A DNA stretch of 64,000 nt from CALCEB01 sp035531475. GTDB lineage: Bacteria > Acidobacteriota > Terriglobia > UBA7540. Below, piece by piece: positions 46,032 through 54,586 of the stretch. The stretch lies in contig DATKST010000015.1 in the NCBI GenBank assembly GCA_035531475.1, positions 17,447-81,446 on the forward strand, written 5' to 3'. Both the position numbers and the translations under genes were made by a program. Below the pieces are notes generated by a model. It was given only the letters and a program-made list of their open reading frames with translations. It had not been told where the DNA came from and ran no database searches. Each line of letters opens with the position of its first letter. The first letter of the stretch is position 1.

Positions 46032-46259
46032 GTTCCCGCCACAGCGGACACTTTCCGGTCATCCTCTCCAGGGATATTATGAAGCGATATCTGCCGCCCG
46101 CTCCACTCCAGCTTCAAAAAAGTGTCTCAGGGGTCTCAATTAGCAGGGTGCAATCTGGTATGCTGAAGCGGACTTGGGAGCTGTTGTGAGTTTTTGCTGA
46201 CTTGGTCAATTCCGGAGGGACCAGCAGGAGGATCGAGATAGCCATTGGCAGTAATCTTT

Positions 46260-47609
46260 ATGCTAAACGCAGGACAGCTCATTCGGAAAAAACGGGACGG
46301 CCAGGCATTGGCCTCGGGCGAAATTTCCGAGTTCGTGCGACTCTATACTCAGGGTGATATCCCGGATTACCAGGCATCCGCCCTTCTGATGGCCGTCTAC
46401 TTCCGGGGACTGGATGAGGAAGAGACCAACGATCTCACTCGAGCCATGCTCCAATCCGGTTCCAGCCTGGACCTCTCTGGCTTTCCGGGTCCAAAGCTGG
46501 ACAAGCACAGCACGGGCGGCGTGGGTGATAAGACATCGCTGGTGATCGCACCAGCAGTGGCTGCGGCGGGCGCTTTCGTGCCCATGATCTCCGGCCGCGG
46601 CCTTGGACATACCGGTGGAACACTGGACAAGCTGGAATCAATCCCTGGATTCCAAACTTCAATTTCTCTGGACGAGTTTCGCCGGGTTCTAGGGTCCTGC
46701 GGACTTGGGATGATTGGCCAGACTGCCGAGATAGCCCCCGCCGATCGCAAGCTTTATGCTCTGCGCGACGTGACGGCAACCGTGGAAAGTATTTCGCTCA
46801 TCAGCGCTTCCATTATGAGCAAGAAGTTGGCCGAGGGAATCGACGGGCTGGTTCTGGATGTGAAGACAGGCTCCGGAGCCTTTATGAAGAGTGTGAAGGA
46901 CGCCCGCAGGCTTGCGGAGTGCATGGTGGCGATTGGCGTGAACTTTGGCAAGCGGGTTGAAGCTTTTATCACGGAGATGTCTCAGCCTCTGGGTCGGGCC
47001 GTGGGGAATGCGCTGGAGGTCTTCGAGTGCCTGGAAGTGCTGAAGGGACGCGGGCCGGATGATTTGCGCGAGCTTTGCCGCGAGCTGTCTGCGTCCATGC
47101 TCGTTCTGGGAGGAATCGTGGCATCGCATGAGGAAGGCTGCATCCGATTCGATGCGGTGATTCGTAATGGCTCAGCCTTGGAAAAGTTTGAGCGGGTGAT
47201 TGCAGCGCAACATGGCGATCCACGCGTCGTGGAGGACACCTCGCGGCTGCCGCAAGCGAAAATCCAGGACACCTTTCCAGCTTCGGCGGACGGATATATT
47301 CGGTCCATGGATGCCGAAGCCATCGGCTGGGCGGCGATGACGCTGGGCGCGGGCCGTTCCCGTCTCGACTCCGTGATTGACCCCGCCGTGGGCATCGTTT
47401 TTGAGAAAAAGCTGGGGGACCGGGTTCGAGCCGGCGAGACCCTTTGCGCCGTTCATGCCAACAGCTCTGTTCCGTTGCCCGATGTGAAGGCGCGGCTTCG
47501 CGCCGCAATTGAAATCGGTGAAGAACCGGTTCAGGTTCCGGCTCTGATCAAGGAGAGGATTATTCCTGCCTCAAAAATGGGCAACCTTGCGAGGGCATCG
47601 GCCGAATGA
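46260..47609 (+). CDS. Pyrimidine-nucleoside/thymidine phosphorylase
   Basis: This enzyme splits thymidine, uridine and deoxyuridine with phosphate in nucleoside salvage. Of its 449 residues, the first (MLNAGQLIRKKRDG) match the usual start, so I chose ATG 46260. A TTG at 46245 with AGGAGG 13 bases upstream is the alternative. It contains KHSTGGVGDKTSLVIAP (phosphate-binding), GRGLGHTGGTLDKLESIPG, DVTATVESISLISASIMSKK and KTGSGAF. The gene overlaps the nucleoside transporter gene by 4 bases, giving a clear salvage operon. Confidence 0.95.
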   Translation: MLNAGQLIRKKRDGQALASGEISEFVRLYTQGDIPDYQASALLMAVYFRGLDEEETNDLTRAMLQSGSSLDLSGFPGPKLDKHSTGGVGDKTSLVIAPAVAAAGAFVPMISGRGLGHTGGTLDKLESIPGFQTSISLDEFRRVLGSCGLGMIGQTAEIAPADRKLYALRDVTATVESISLISASIMSKKLAEGIDGLVLDVKTGSGAFMKSVKDARRLAECMVAIGVNFGKRVEAFITEMSQPLGRAVGNALEVFECLEVLKGRGPDDLRELCRELSASMLVLGGIVASHEEGCIRFDAVIRNGSALEKFERVIAAQHGDPRVVEDTSRLPQAKIQDTFPASADGYIRSMDAEAIGWAAMTLGAGRSRLDSVIDPAVGIVFEKKLGDRVRAGETLCAVHANSSVPLPDVKARLRAAIEIGEEPVQVPALIKERIIPASKMGNLARASAE

Positions 47610-48805
47610 ATCGGCTCCCGGCACTGCTTGGAATTGTCGTCATCTTAGCCGTTGCCTTCGCCTCATCGAAAAGTCGGCGGGCGATTCGATGGAGGACCGT
47701 CGGTTGGGGACTCGGCCTACAGTTGATCGTCGCCCTCTTTGTCCTCAGAACTTACCCCGGCTATTGGCTCCTGACGGGAGCTTCTGCAATCGTGACGCGC
47801 GTCTTGAATTATGCTTTTGCCGGATCTACTTTTGTTTTTGGTTCGCTGGGAGATCCCAAGGGGGCGTCTGGATTCGTCTTTGCCTTCCAGGCGCTTCCGT
47901 TGATTATTTACATCGCTTCTCTCTCGGCGCTGCTTTATTACCTGCGGGTCCTGCCGGTGATCGTTCAGCTCATCGGAAGAATCATGTTCAAATTGATGGG
48001 CACCAGCGGCGCCGAGTCCCTGGAAGTAGCCGCCAGCATTTTCATCGGCCAGACGGAAGCTCCGCTCGTCATTCGTCCGTTTCTGGATGGTTTGACGGAA
48101 TCTGAGTTGATGACGATCATGACGGCGGGAATGGCTCACATCTCCGGAGCGGTGCTTGGAGCGTACATTCTGTTTGGGGCCGACGCCCGCCATTTGCTGA
48201 CGGCCGTGGTGATGACAGCGCCCGGGACGATCCTTCTCTCCAAGATGTTAGTCCCTGAAACCGGTAAGCCCCGGACCGAAGGGGAAGTCAAGCTGGTGAT
48301 CGAGCAGACCTCGGTCAATGCCCTCGACGCGATTTCCCACGGCGTCACCGATGGGTTGTATCTGGCTCTGAATGTCGCCGCCATGCTGATTGCATTTGTT
48401 GCGTTGATATACCTGGCCAACGGCGTTCTGGGTATTGCCCACACCCGGCTTGAGACCATTTTCGGCTACGCTCTGGCGCCAGTCGCCTGGCTTCTTGGCG
48501 TCCCGTGGAAAGACGCGCTGCAGGTTGGGAACCTGATGGGCATTAAGCTGGTGTTGAATGAGTTTGTGGCATTCTCGATCATGGGACACTTGAAAGGCCA
48601 TATCGCGGCCCGGTCGTTCACCATTGCCACTTACGCCCTCTGCGGATTCTCGAACTTTTCGAGTATCGGCGTGCAGATCGGCGGAATCGGGGCGTTGGCC
48701 CCCTCGCGCAAAAAGGATCTGGCCCGCCTGGGATTCCGGGCGCTTCTCGCCGGAACGCTTGCGAACTATCTATCTGCAGCCATCGCCGGGCTGTTATTGA
48801 CCTGA
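47606..48805 (+). CDS. Concentrative nucleoside transporter (NupC family)
   Basis: The 399-residue inner-membrane protein imports nucleosides with H+ or Na+. The family core is GTSGAESLEVAASIFIGQTE followed by APLVIRPFLDGLTESEL. Other conserved parts are AHISGAVLGAYILFG, KLVLNEFVAFS and CGFSNFSSIGVQIGGIGALAP. Eight or more membrane spans can be traced. Its ATG overlaps the phosphorylase stop (ATGA, 47606-47609), so uptake and cleavage are translationally coupled. A purine nucleoside phosphorylase gene follows 137 bases later. Confidence 0.96.
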   Translation: MNRLPALLGIVVILAVAFASSKSRRAIRWRTVGWGLGLQLIVALFVLRTYPGYWLLTGASAIVTRVLNYAFAGSTFVFGSLGDPKGASGFVFAFQALPLIIYIASLSALLYYLRVLPVIVQLIGRIMFKLMGTSGAESLEVAASIFIGQTEAPLVIRPFLDGLTESELMTIMTAGMAHISGAVLGAYILFGADARHLLTAVVMTAPGTILLSKMLVPETGKPRTEGEVKLVIEQTSVNALDAISHGVTDGLYLALNVAAMLIAFVALIYLANGVLGIAHTRLETIFGYALAPVAWLLGVPWKDALQVGNLMGIKLVLNEFVAFSIMGHLKGHIAARSFTIATYALCGFSNFSSIGVQIGGIGALAPSRKKDLARLGFRALLAGTLANYLSAAIAGLLLT

Positions 48806-48942
48806 TCCCACACCCGATTGCTGCTGGCTGCAGAGTAGATCGCGAGATTCCTATTCCTCCGAGGGTTCGGCAAACGGTTTAACCGGGATCCCGGAAACGA
48901 AATCCGCCACCGATGCTTCGCATTGTGCAGCAGCGGATTTGA

Positions 48943-49857
48943 GTGACGACGATGAAAGCACTCGCTACCAAGAAGACGGATTACGGTCCCGGGAATCCCG
49001 GCTACGAGCAGGCCCGCGCGGCGGCGGATTACATTCTTAAGAATGGGAGATTCAGGCCGCGTGCCGGAATGATTCTCGGATCGGGCTTGGGCCATGTTGT
49101 CGAGCCATTGAAATCTGAAGCCAACATTCCATACCATTCGATTCCACACTTTCCACGGCCCACGGTGGAAGGGCACGGTGGATTTCTGCACCTGGGTTGG
49201 TGGGGCAATTTGCCAATGGCGGTGATGGCGGGAAGAATGCACCTTTATGAAGGCTACTCGCCTGCTGAAGTCGTCCTGCCAACTCGCGTCCTGGCCCTTG
49301 CGGGTGTTGAAATCCTGATCGTCACTTGCGCTGCCGGCGGCATCAATAAACTGGCAATTCCCGGAACCCTGATGGTTATTAAGGATCATCTGAATTACCA
49401 GGGCATGAATCCTTTGGTTGGATTGCACGACCCACGCTGGGGGGAGCGATTTATTGACATGACGCAGGCTTACGACCCGGAATTGCGGCGGCTTGCAGCG
49501 CGCGCAGCGAAAGCTGAAAGGGTCAGGATGTTCGAAGGAGTATACGTTTCGCTGCTAGGGCCCAGCTTTGAAACTCCGGCTGAAATCCGGGCTTTGGGCA
49601 GGCTCGGGGCGGATGCCGTCGGCATGTCCACGGTTCCGGAGGTGATCGCCGCACGGCAATTGGGGCTGCGGGTCCTGGGCCTTGCCTCCATCACCAACCG
49701 CGCCGCGGGTCTCAGCCGCAGACCCTTAAGCCACCACGAAGTGCTCGAGACAGGCGCACAAGCCTCCGGGAACTTGGTGGCGCTGCTGGAAGGGTTGATC
49801 GGGAAATTGGACGAGTGCAAATCCGAGAGGAAACCAGGAGGAAAAAAAGGGGCTTGA
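48943..49857 (+). CDS. Purine-nucleoside phosphorylase
   Basis: This 304-residue (or 301 from ATG 48952) trimeric-type enzyme has the phosphate loop MILGSGLGHVVEPL, the family motif FPRPTVEGHGGFLHLG, MAGRMHLYEGY, VTCAAGGIN, LLGPSFETPAEIR, ADAVGMSTVPEVIAAR and LASITNRAAG with the base-contact Asn. It cleaves inosine, guanosine or the deoxy forms. It is the third member of the salvage cluster with the pyrimidine phosphorylase and the NupC-type carrier. The GTG/ATG choice is undecided, since neither has a clear ribosome site. Confidence 0.94.
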   Translation: MTTMKALATKKTDYGPGNPGYEQARAAADYILKNGRFRPRAGMILGSGLGHVVEPLKSEANIPYHSIPHFPRPTVEGHGGFLHLGWWGNLPMAVMAGRMHLYEGYSPAEVVLPTRVLALAGVEILIVTCAAGGINKLAIPGTLMVIKDHLNYQGMNPLVGLHDPRWGERFIDMTQAYDPELRRLAARAAKAERVRMFEGVYVSLLGPSFETPAEIRALGRLGADAVGMSTVPEVIAARQLGLRVLGLASITNRAAGLSRRPLSHHEVLETGAQASGNLVALLEGLIGKLDECKSERKPGGKKGA

Positions 49858-49867
49858 AGAACCTATC

Positions 49868-49962
49868 CTGGATTATTCACGAAGGTTTGCTTGATGAGCG
49901 TCAGGGCACGGTTAAAACCGTGCCCTGACGACCCCGGCTGGAGGTTCGTGAATAATTCGGGC
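49868..49962. repeat. Family B palindromic element (B3)
   Basis: Ends CTGGATTATTCACGAAGG and GGTTCGTGAATAATTCGGG flank the hairpin CAGGGCACGGTTAAAACCGT..GCCCTG. It starts 11 bases after the purine nucleoside phosphorylase stop. Confidence 0.85.
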
Positions 49963-50126
49963 TATATTGCTTTCCAGACCCTGAGCGTTCCTGGGAAGTG
50001 AGTCCTGCTGATCTCCGCCATCGAGTATCATCAGAAATCCACCCGGAGTGCGGCAGATAAAAGTCGGGTGATGAATAAAGTTCGAGCCGGGGGCGAATAA
50101 GATGCCGCTGGTGGGCTTAAGGAAGA

Positions 50127-50741
50127 ATGGAACTACTACTGCTTGGCGCCAGCATGGGTGTGGTCGGAGGGCTCGTCCCCAGCCCGCTTCATATGATCGC
50201 CCTCGCTCAAATCGCGCTGAAGCGATGGAATCGCGCGATTGGAATTATGCTTGGACCTCCCCTGGCCATCGATGGGATTTTATTACTGGTGACCTTCTTT
50301 TTCTACCAATATGTTCCCAGAAATATCGCCCACATCGTTGCTTATGTGGGCGGCGCCTACCTGACGGTTTACAGCATTTACGCCTTGCTCTCCATGCACG
50401 GGAAGAGTCACAAGGAAGTGGCGGAATCACAAGCTTTGACCTATGGCAGCGTCACGGCTGCATCGCTTTCGGAGGTCACGTCTCCGGGCACCTGGATTTA
50501 TTGGATGACGATCGCCGGGCCGATTCTGGCGGAGGGAAAGCACCAGGGCTATTGGCACGTCGTCCCTTTTTTCGCAGGCGGGTTAATCGGCTACTACGGC
50601 GCAGCACTCGTCAGTTTGGTTTTTCTCGCCTGGGGAGCAAGTCTCCACCGGCACCTTCGGCAAAATCTGCTGTGGATCGCAAACTTTCTGCTCCTGGCTT
50701 TCGGCGTGACTTACCTGCTCCGCGCTTATTTCAAGGGCTGA
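50127..50741 (+). CDS. LysE/RhtB-type exporter
   Basis: The 204-residue inner-membrane protein has about six spans. The first (LLLLGASMGVVGGLVPSPLH, with the PSP turn) resembles the PGP-containing start of LysE-family amino acid exporters. IGIMLGPPLAIDGILLL, YVGGAYLTVYSIYALL, EVTSPGTWIYWMTIAGPIL and NFLLLAFGVTYLL follow. A good ribosome site (AAGGAAGA) precedes ATG 50127. The substrate is unknown. It is not close to any amino acid gene. Confidence 0.82.
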   Translation: MELLLLGASMGVVGGLVPSPLHMIALAQIALKRWNRAIGIMLGPPLAIDGILLLVTFFFYQYVPRNIAHIVAYVGGAYLTVYSIYALLSMHGKSHKEVAESQALTYGSVTAASLSEVTSPGTWIYWMTIAGPILAEGKHQGYWHVVPFFAGGLIGYYGAALVSLVFLAWGASLHRHLRQNLLWIANFLLLAFGVTYLLRAYFKG

Positions 50742-50790
50742 TTCACCATGCGTGATGGATGCGGCATATCAAATGACCGTTTCAACACGT

Positions 50791-51480
50791 TTATGCTTGC
50801 CCATCAAAGAGATGGTGCAGTTCAACCAGGTTGAGTTCCTTAAAGCTCTTGGCGATCCGGTCAGCGCGCGTTTGACTCTGCAACTCTTCGGCTGAAAAAG
50901 TGGATGCGATTGCCACGCACTTCATTCCAGCGGCCTTCACCGCCTCGATCCCGACGAATGAGTCTTCGAAGCCTACACAGCCTCCTGGACTCTTTTCCAG
51001 CCGCCTTGCGGCTTCCAGGTAAATTTCGGGATGGGGCTTGGCGTGCGTCACATCATCGCCGCTGACCATGAATTTGAAAAAAGGCCGTAAGTTCAGGGCA
51101 TCCACCACAAGCTCAATATTTCTCCTCAAGGCGGAGCTGGCGACGGCCATCGAAACTCCGGCTTCATGGCACTCCATGATGAGTTCCCGTAATCCGGGAA
51201 GCGGCAGCGCATGGGGAGCGAAGCTGCTGCGGAACATCCCCTCCAACTCCCCGCTCAGCCGCTCGATTTCCTCGTCCGGAAGATCCGGCCCGAAAAAGTG
51301 CCGGAAGGCGTAATCGTTGGGACGCCCCAGGATCTGGCGGGGCAGCTCATCGGGATTGTAAGGGATGCCATGTGCGTTCAGAACATCGATCCACTTCTGC
51401 AAATGGAAGGGGTTGCTGTCTACCATCACCCCGTCCATATCAAAGATGACGGCCAGAGGCAAAACGGAATTAGAAGGCAC
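50791..51480 (-). CDS. HAD-family hydrolase (beta-phosphoglucomutase-like)
   Basis: This 229-residue member of HAD subfamily IA has nucleophile D14 and acid D16 in VIFDMDGVMVDSN, motif II in MAVASSALRRN, motif III Lys in DVTHAKPHPEIYLEAA and motif IV in CVGFEDSFVGIEAVKAAGM. The four-helix cap with LPRQILGRPNDYAFRHFFG is of the phosphoglucomutase/phosphatase type. Mutase or phosphatase cannot be decided from the sequence. It ends 49 bases after the LysE-type gene, in convergent orientation. Confidence 0.9.
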   Translation of the reverse strand: MPSNSVLPLAVIFDMDGVMVDSNPFHLQKWIDVLNAHGIPYNPDELPRQILGRPNDYAFRHFFGPDLPDEEIERLSGELEGMFRSSFAPHALPLPGLRELIMECHEAGVSMAVASSALRRNIELVVDALNLRPFFKFMVSGDDVTHAKPHPEIYLEAARRLEKSPGGCVGFEDSFVGIEAVKAAGMKCVAIASTFSAEELQSQTRADRIAKSFKELNLVELHHLFDGQA

Positions 51481-51508
51481 GCAGTTTCTCCAATGGATTT
51501 TTGGTCTC

Positions 51509-51575
51509 GTAGGGGCGACCCTCGTGGTCGCCCGAAGGCGGGCACAAGGCCCCGCCTACAGCAAACTGCACCACT
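51509..51575. repeat. Family C element with GGGCGACC core (C5)
   Basis: GTAGGGGCGACCCTCGTGGT..CGCCC forms the core. The right arm GCCTACAGCAAACTGCACCACT is identical to the right end of C1. The end lies 10 bases beyond the polX stop. Confidence 0.7.
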
Positions 51576-51584
51576 GCCCCAGGA

Positions 51585-53318
51585 TCACGCCGGAAGCGGG
51601 CGCAAAGCGGCAAGCAGCTTTGCCGGGCTATCGGTATTGATCACGCTCTTCGCCTCCATCCATCCCCGGCGTGCGGTTGCGACACCGAAACGCATAAAGC
51701 GGAAATGGCTGGGATCGTGGGCGTCGGTCGAGATCACAATTTTCATTCCCCGGTCGTGTGCCAGGCGGACATGCCGGTCACTCAGGTCCAACCGCTCCGG
51801 ATTGCCGTTGAGCTCCAGGATGACGCCCAGCTCCTTCGCCGCGCCAAACACCCGCTCCACGTCGAAAGTGAACGGGTCGCGTCTCAGGATTTGTCTTCCC
51901 GTGGGATGCCCCAGGATGCGAACGTAAGGATTCTTCAGGGCTCTCAGAATTCGTTCGGTCATCTCTTCCGAGGGCTGGGTCATGCGGGAGTGGATGCTGG
52001 CCAGCACAATATCGAATTGCTTCAGGAGCGAGTCCGGATAATCGAGGCGGCCATCGCCCAGAATGTCCACTTCCGTTCCCGCCCAAATTTCAATTCCTTT
52101 CACTTTTTTGCGGGCAGCGTGAATGGCCCGGATATTTTCGAGGGCGCGATTCTCATCCAGTCCATTCGCCACGGTGACGGCCTTGGAATGGTCCGTAATC
52201 AGAATGTAACGATAGCCCAATTGCTTGGCGGCTTCCGCCATCTCGAGGGCGCTCTTGTGGCCGTCGGAGGCGGTGGTGTGCATCTGAAGATCCCCCTTGA
52301 TTTCGGAAAGCTCCACGAGTTTGGGCAAGGTGTGAGACTCCGCGGCCTCAATCTCACCCATATTTTCGCGAAGCTCGGGCGGGATCCACGGCAGGCCCAG
52401 CCGCTCATACACTTCTTCCTCGGTCCGGCTGGCCACCTTGCTCTCACCCTTGAAGAGGCCGTATTCGCTCAGCTTCAATCCCAGCTTCTTGGCTCGTTCG
52501 CGCAAGACGACGTTGTGTTCTTTTGAACCCGTGAAGTACATCAACGCCGCGCCGTAGGACTCTTTTTCAAGCAACCGCACGTCCACTTGTAAGTCCTGAT
52601 CGAGTTTGACGCTGACTTTGTCTTCACCCCTGGCCAGAACCTGGGCGATGCGCGGGAATTTCGCAAAGTGGTTGGCAATCGCGGCGTGGGCGGATCCCGT
52701 CACCAGCAAATCTAGGTCGCCAATCGTCTCGCGGCCTCTTCTCAGGGAGCCGCACGCCGTGACTTGATCGACGCTGGTACACTCGCGGAGGTAAGCCGTC
52801 AATTCATCGGCGATCTCAAAAGCAGTGTCCAGGCGGAAGCGTCCTGCTGCCCGGCGGTAGACTTCAAGGGCCTTCATAATGTTTTCTTCGGATTTGGCGC
52901 TCATGCCGGGCAGATCACGAAGGCGCCCCGCCTTGGCCGCGGCTTCAAGATCATCCACTGACTTGATCCCAAGCTCCTTATGAAAAAGGCGGACCTTTTG
53001 CGGTCCGACGGTCTGAAGTTGGAGCAAGTCGAGCAGGCTCGGCGGGACTTTTTTTACTTGCTCCTGATGGTATTGGGATTGTCCCGTCTCCACCAGTTCC
53101 TTGACCTTATTGGCCAGATCGGCGCCAATGCCGGGAATGTTGGTAAGTTTGCGTTGGGGATCACGAACGACGTCCTCCAGCCGCTCGGGGTAACTCTCAA
53201 TCACGCGCTTGGCGCGGTCGTAGGCCGCGGCCTTGAAGGGCCACTTGGCATCCTCCTGCAGGATGCGCGTGAGGTTGGAAAGATCTTCAAAGATTCGGGC
53301 GATTTCTTTGTTTTCCAC
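51585..53318 (-). CDS. polX: DNA polymerase/3'-5' exonuclease PolX
   Basis: This bacterial family X polymerase works in base excision repair. Of its 577 residues, about 1-330 are the polymerase (8-kDa region with helix-hairpin-helix LTNIPGIGADLANKV and LRDLPGMSAKSE; catalytic region GSLRRGRETIGDLDLLVT and LQVDVRLL). About 335-577 form a PHP exonuclease domain: GDLQMHTTASDGHKS, ILITDHSKA, GTEVDILGDGRLDY, ILGHPTGR and STDAHDP supply the metal ligands. Length and order are standard for the family. Confidence 0.96.
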   Translation of the reverse strand: MENKEIARIFEDLSNLTRILQEDAKWPFKAAAYDRAKRVIESYPERLEDVVRDPQRKLTNIPGIGADLANKVKELVETGQSQYHQEQVKKVPPSLLDLLQLQTVGPQKVRLFHKELGIKSVDDLEAAAKAGRLRDLPGMSAKSEENIMKALEVYRRAAGRFRLDTAFEIADELTAYLRECTSVDQVTACGSLRRGRETIGDLDLLVTGSAHAAIANHFAKFPRIAQVLARGEDKVSVKLDQDLQVDVRLLEKESYGAALMYFTGSKEHNVVLRERAKKLGLKLSEYGLFKGESKVASRTEEEVYERLGLPWIPPELRENMGEIEAAESHTLPKLVELSEIKGDLQMHTTASDGHKSALEMAEAAKQLGYRYILITDHSKAVTVANGLDENRALENIRAIHAARKKVKGIEIWAGTEVDILGDGRLDYPDSLLKQFDIVLASIHSRMTQPSEEMTERILRALKNPYVRILGHPTGRQILRRDPFTFDVERVFGAAKELGVILELNGNPERLDLSDRHVRLAHDRGMKIVISTDAHDPSHFRFMRFGVATARRGWMEAKSVINTDSPAKLLAALRPLPA

Positions 53319-53567
53319 GGGTCCTCGCCGGCTTCGGAACGAAGGGACACATTAAGAATAACACTGGAACGCTACTGACGTCAGGGTGTGGTTTCAGCCC
53401 TGTGTTTCCGTCGTTTCGCCGAATGGCATGTTAAAATCAACTTGTGATGTGGATGCGCGGAGCGGGCGGACGGCGTGCTGGGTCCGGCTTTGCGGATGGA
53501 ACTTGGCGTCTCTGGCGCAGGATTCTGCGTTTTCTACCAGGATATTCCGAGCTCCCTTCGGATCCGT

Positions 53568-53640
53568 CATTCCCGCGCAAGCGGGAATCCACCTCTCCGG
53601 CGGGCAGGGGATTCGCGCCTGCGCGGGAAGGGACTGTGTT
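53568..53640. repeat. Palindromic repeat, CATTCCCGCG type (E2)
   Basis: TCATTCCCGCGCAAGCGGGA..ATCC, then GCGCCTGCGCGGGAAGG. It is related to E1 at 20978. The remaining part of 53319-53724 shows no gene. Confidence 0.65.
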
Positions 53641-53724
53641 CCGCCCCTTTGTGCTGGAGCGCCCGTTTTGGTTTCGGCTCCCTCGGGTCCGGCTTTATCT
53701 CGCTTTCCAATAGATTGAGCAAAC

Positions 53725-54477
53725 GTGGAAGAAATTGACCTGAGTGTTGTCATTCCGGTGTTCAATGAGGCTGAGAATATCCGCCCTTTGGTGGATGAGC
53801 TGGGGCTGGCGTTGTCGGAATTCGGTAACGGCGCTGAGGTCCTTTTCGTGGATGATGGGAGCACGGACTCGACGCTTGCCGAGATCAAGAGAGTCCAACA
53901 AATTGATGCGCGAGTGCGAGCCGTTCATTTCAAGAGCAACCTAGGGCAAACAGCCGCCATGGCCGCGGGTTTCCGGCACGCGCGGGGCCGGGCCGTGGTG
54001 ACGCTGGACGGCGACTTGCAGAATGACCCTGCAGACATTCCGAAGCTGGTTGCGGGGCTGGCGGATTGGGATGCCGTTTGTGGCATCCGGACCCGCAGGC
54101 AGGATGGCTGGGTTAAGAAAATATCCTCGCGGATTGCCAACGGGTTCCGCAACTGGGCCACGGGAGATGATATTGTGGATACCGGCTGCACCTTGAAGGC
54201 CTACCGGCGGGAGTGCGTGAGCCGGCTTGAGCTCTATCACGGCATGCACCGATTTTTGCCCACGCTGCTGAAGATGAGGGGATACCGCGTAACCCAAACC
54301 TCCGTAAATCACCGTCCGCGGTTGCGGGGCAAAACCAAATACGGAACGTGGGGAAGGCTGGTGAAAGGTCTTGCTGACCTGTACGCGGTGCGCTGGATGA
54401 AAAAGAACCGCATTGATGACTCTGCCATTGCGGAGATTATCGAGCCGGTTCGCAAAGCAGAGGGTTCATTCAAATAA
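53725..54477 (+). CDS. Family 2 glycosyltransferase (polyprenyl-phosphate sugar transferase)
   Basis: This 250-residue GT-A enzyme starts with GTG. It shows VVIPVFNEAENIRPLV, FVDDGSTDSTLAEI, VTLDGDLQNDPADIPKL, VCGIRTRRQDGWVKKISSRI, DTGCTLKAYRRE and HGMHRFLPTLLKMRGY. This set is typical of ArnC/dolichol-phosphate-mannose-synthase-like enzymes that load a sugar on undecaprenyl phosphate. The usual two C-terminal membrane spans are missing. The next gene is a GT39/ArnT-like transferase that would use such a donor; repeat A6 lies between them. Confidence 0.92.
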   Translation: MEEIDLSVVIPVFNEAENIRPLVDELGLALSEFGNGAEVLFVDDGSTDSTLAEIKRVQQIDARVRAVHFKSNLGQTAAMAAGFRHARGRAVVTLDGDLQNDPADIPKLVAGLADWDAVCGIRTRRQDGWVKKISSRIANGFRNWATGDDIVDTGCTLKAYRRECVSRLELYHGMHRFLPTLLKMRGYRVTQTSVNHRPRLRGKTKYGTWGRLVKGLADLYAVRWMKKNRIDDSAIAEIIEPVRKAEGSFK

Positions 54478-54481
54478 GGTA

Positions 54482-54541
54482 TTGTTAGAAAATAACTGTT
54501 CCATCGCGGATCGAACCCCCCCCTCACCCGCCGCTTCGCGA
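54482..54541. repeat. Truncated family A element (A6)
   Basis: AAATAACTGTTCCATCGCGG, then CCCCTCACCCGCCGCTTCGC, matches the left inner part of A2. It breaks off before the hairpin. It lies between two cooperating glycosyltransferase genes. Confidence 0.65.
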
Positions 54542-54586
54542 TGTGTTGGCTTACAACGAACTCAAACCGATTACAACTTTTGCAAA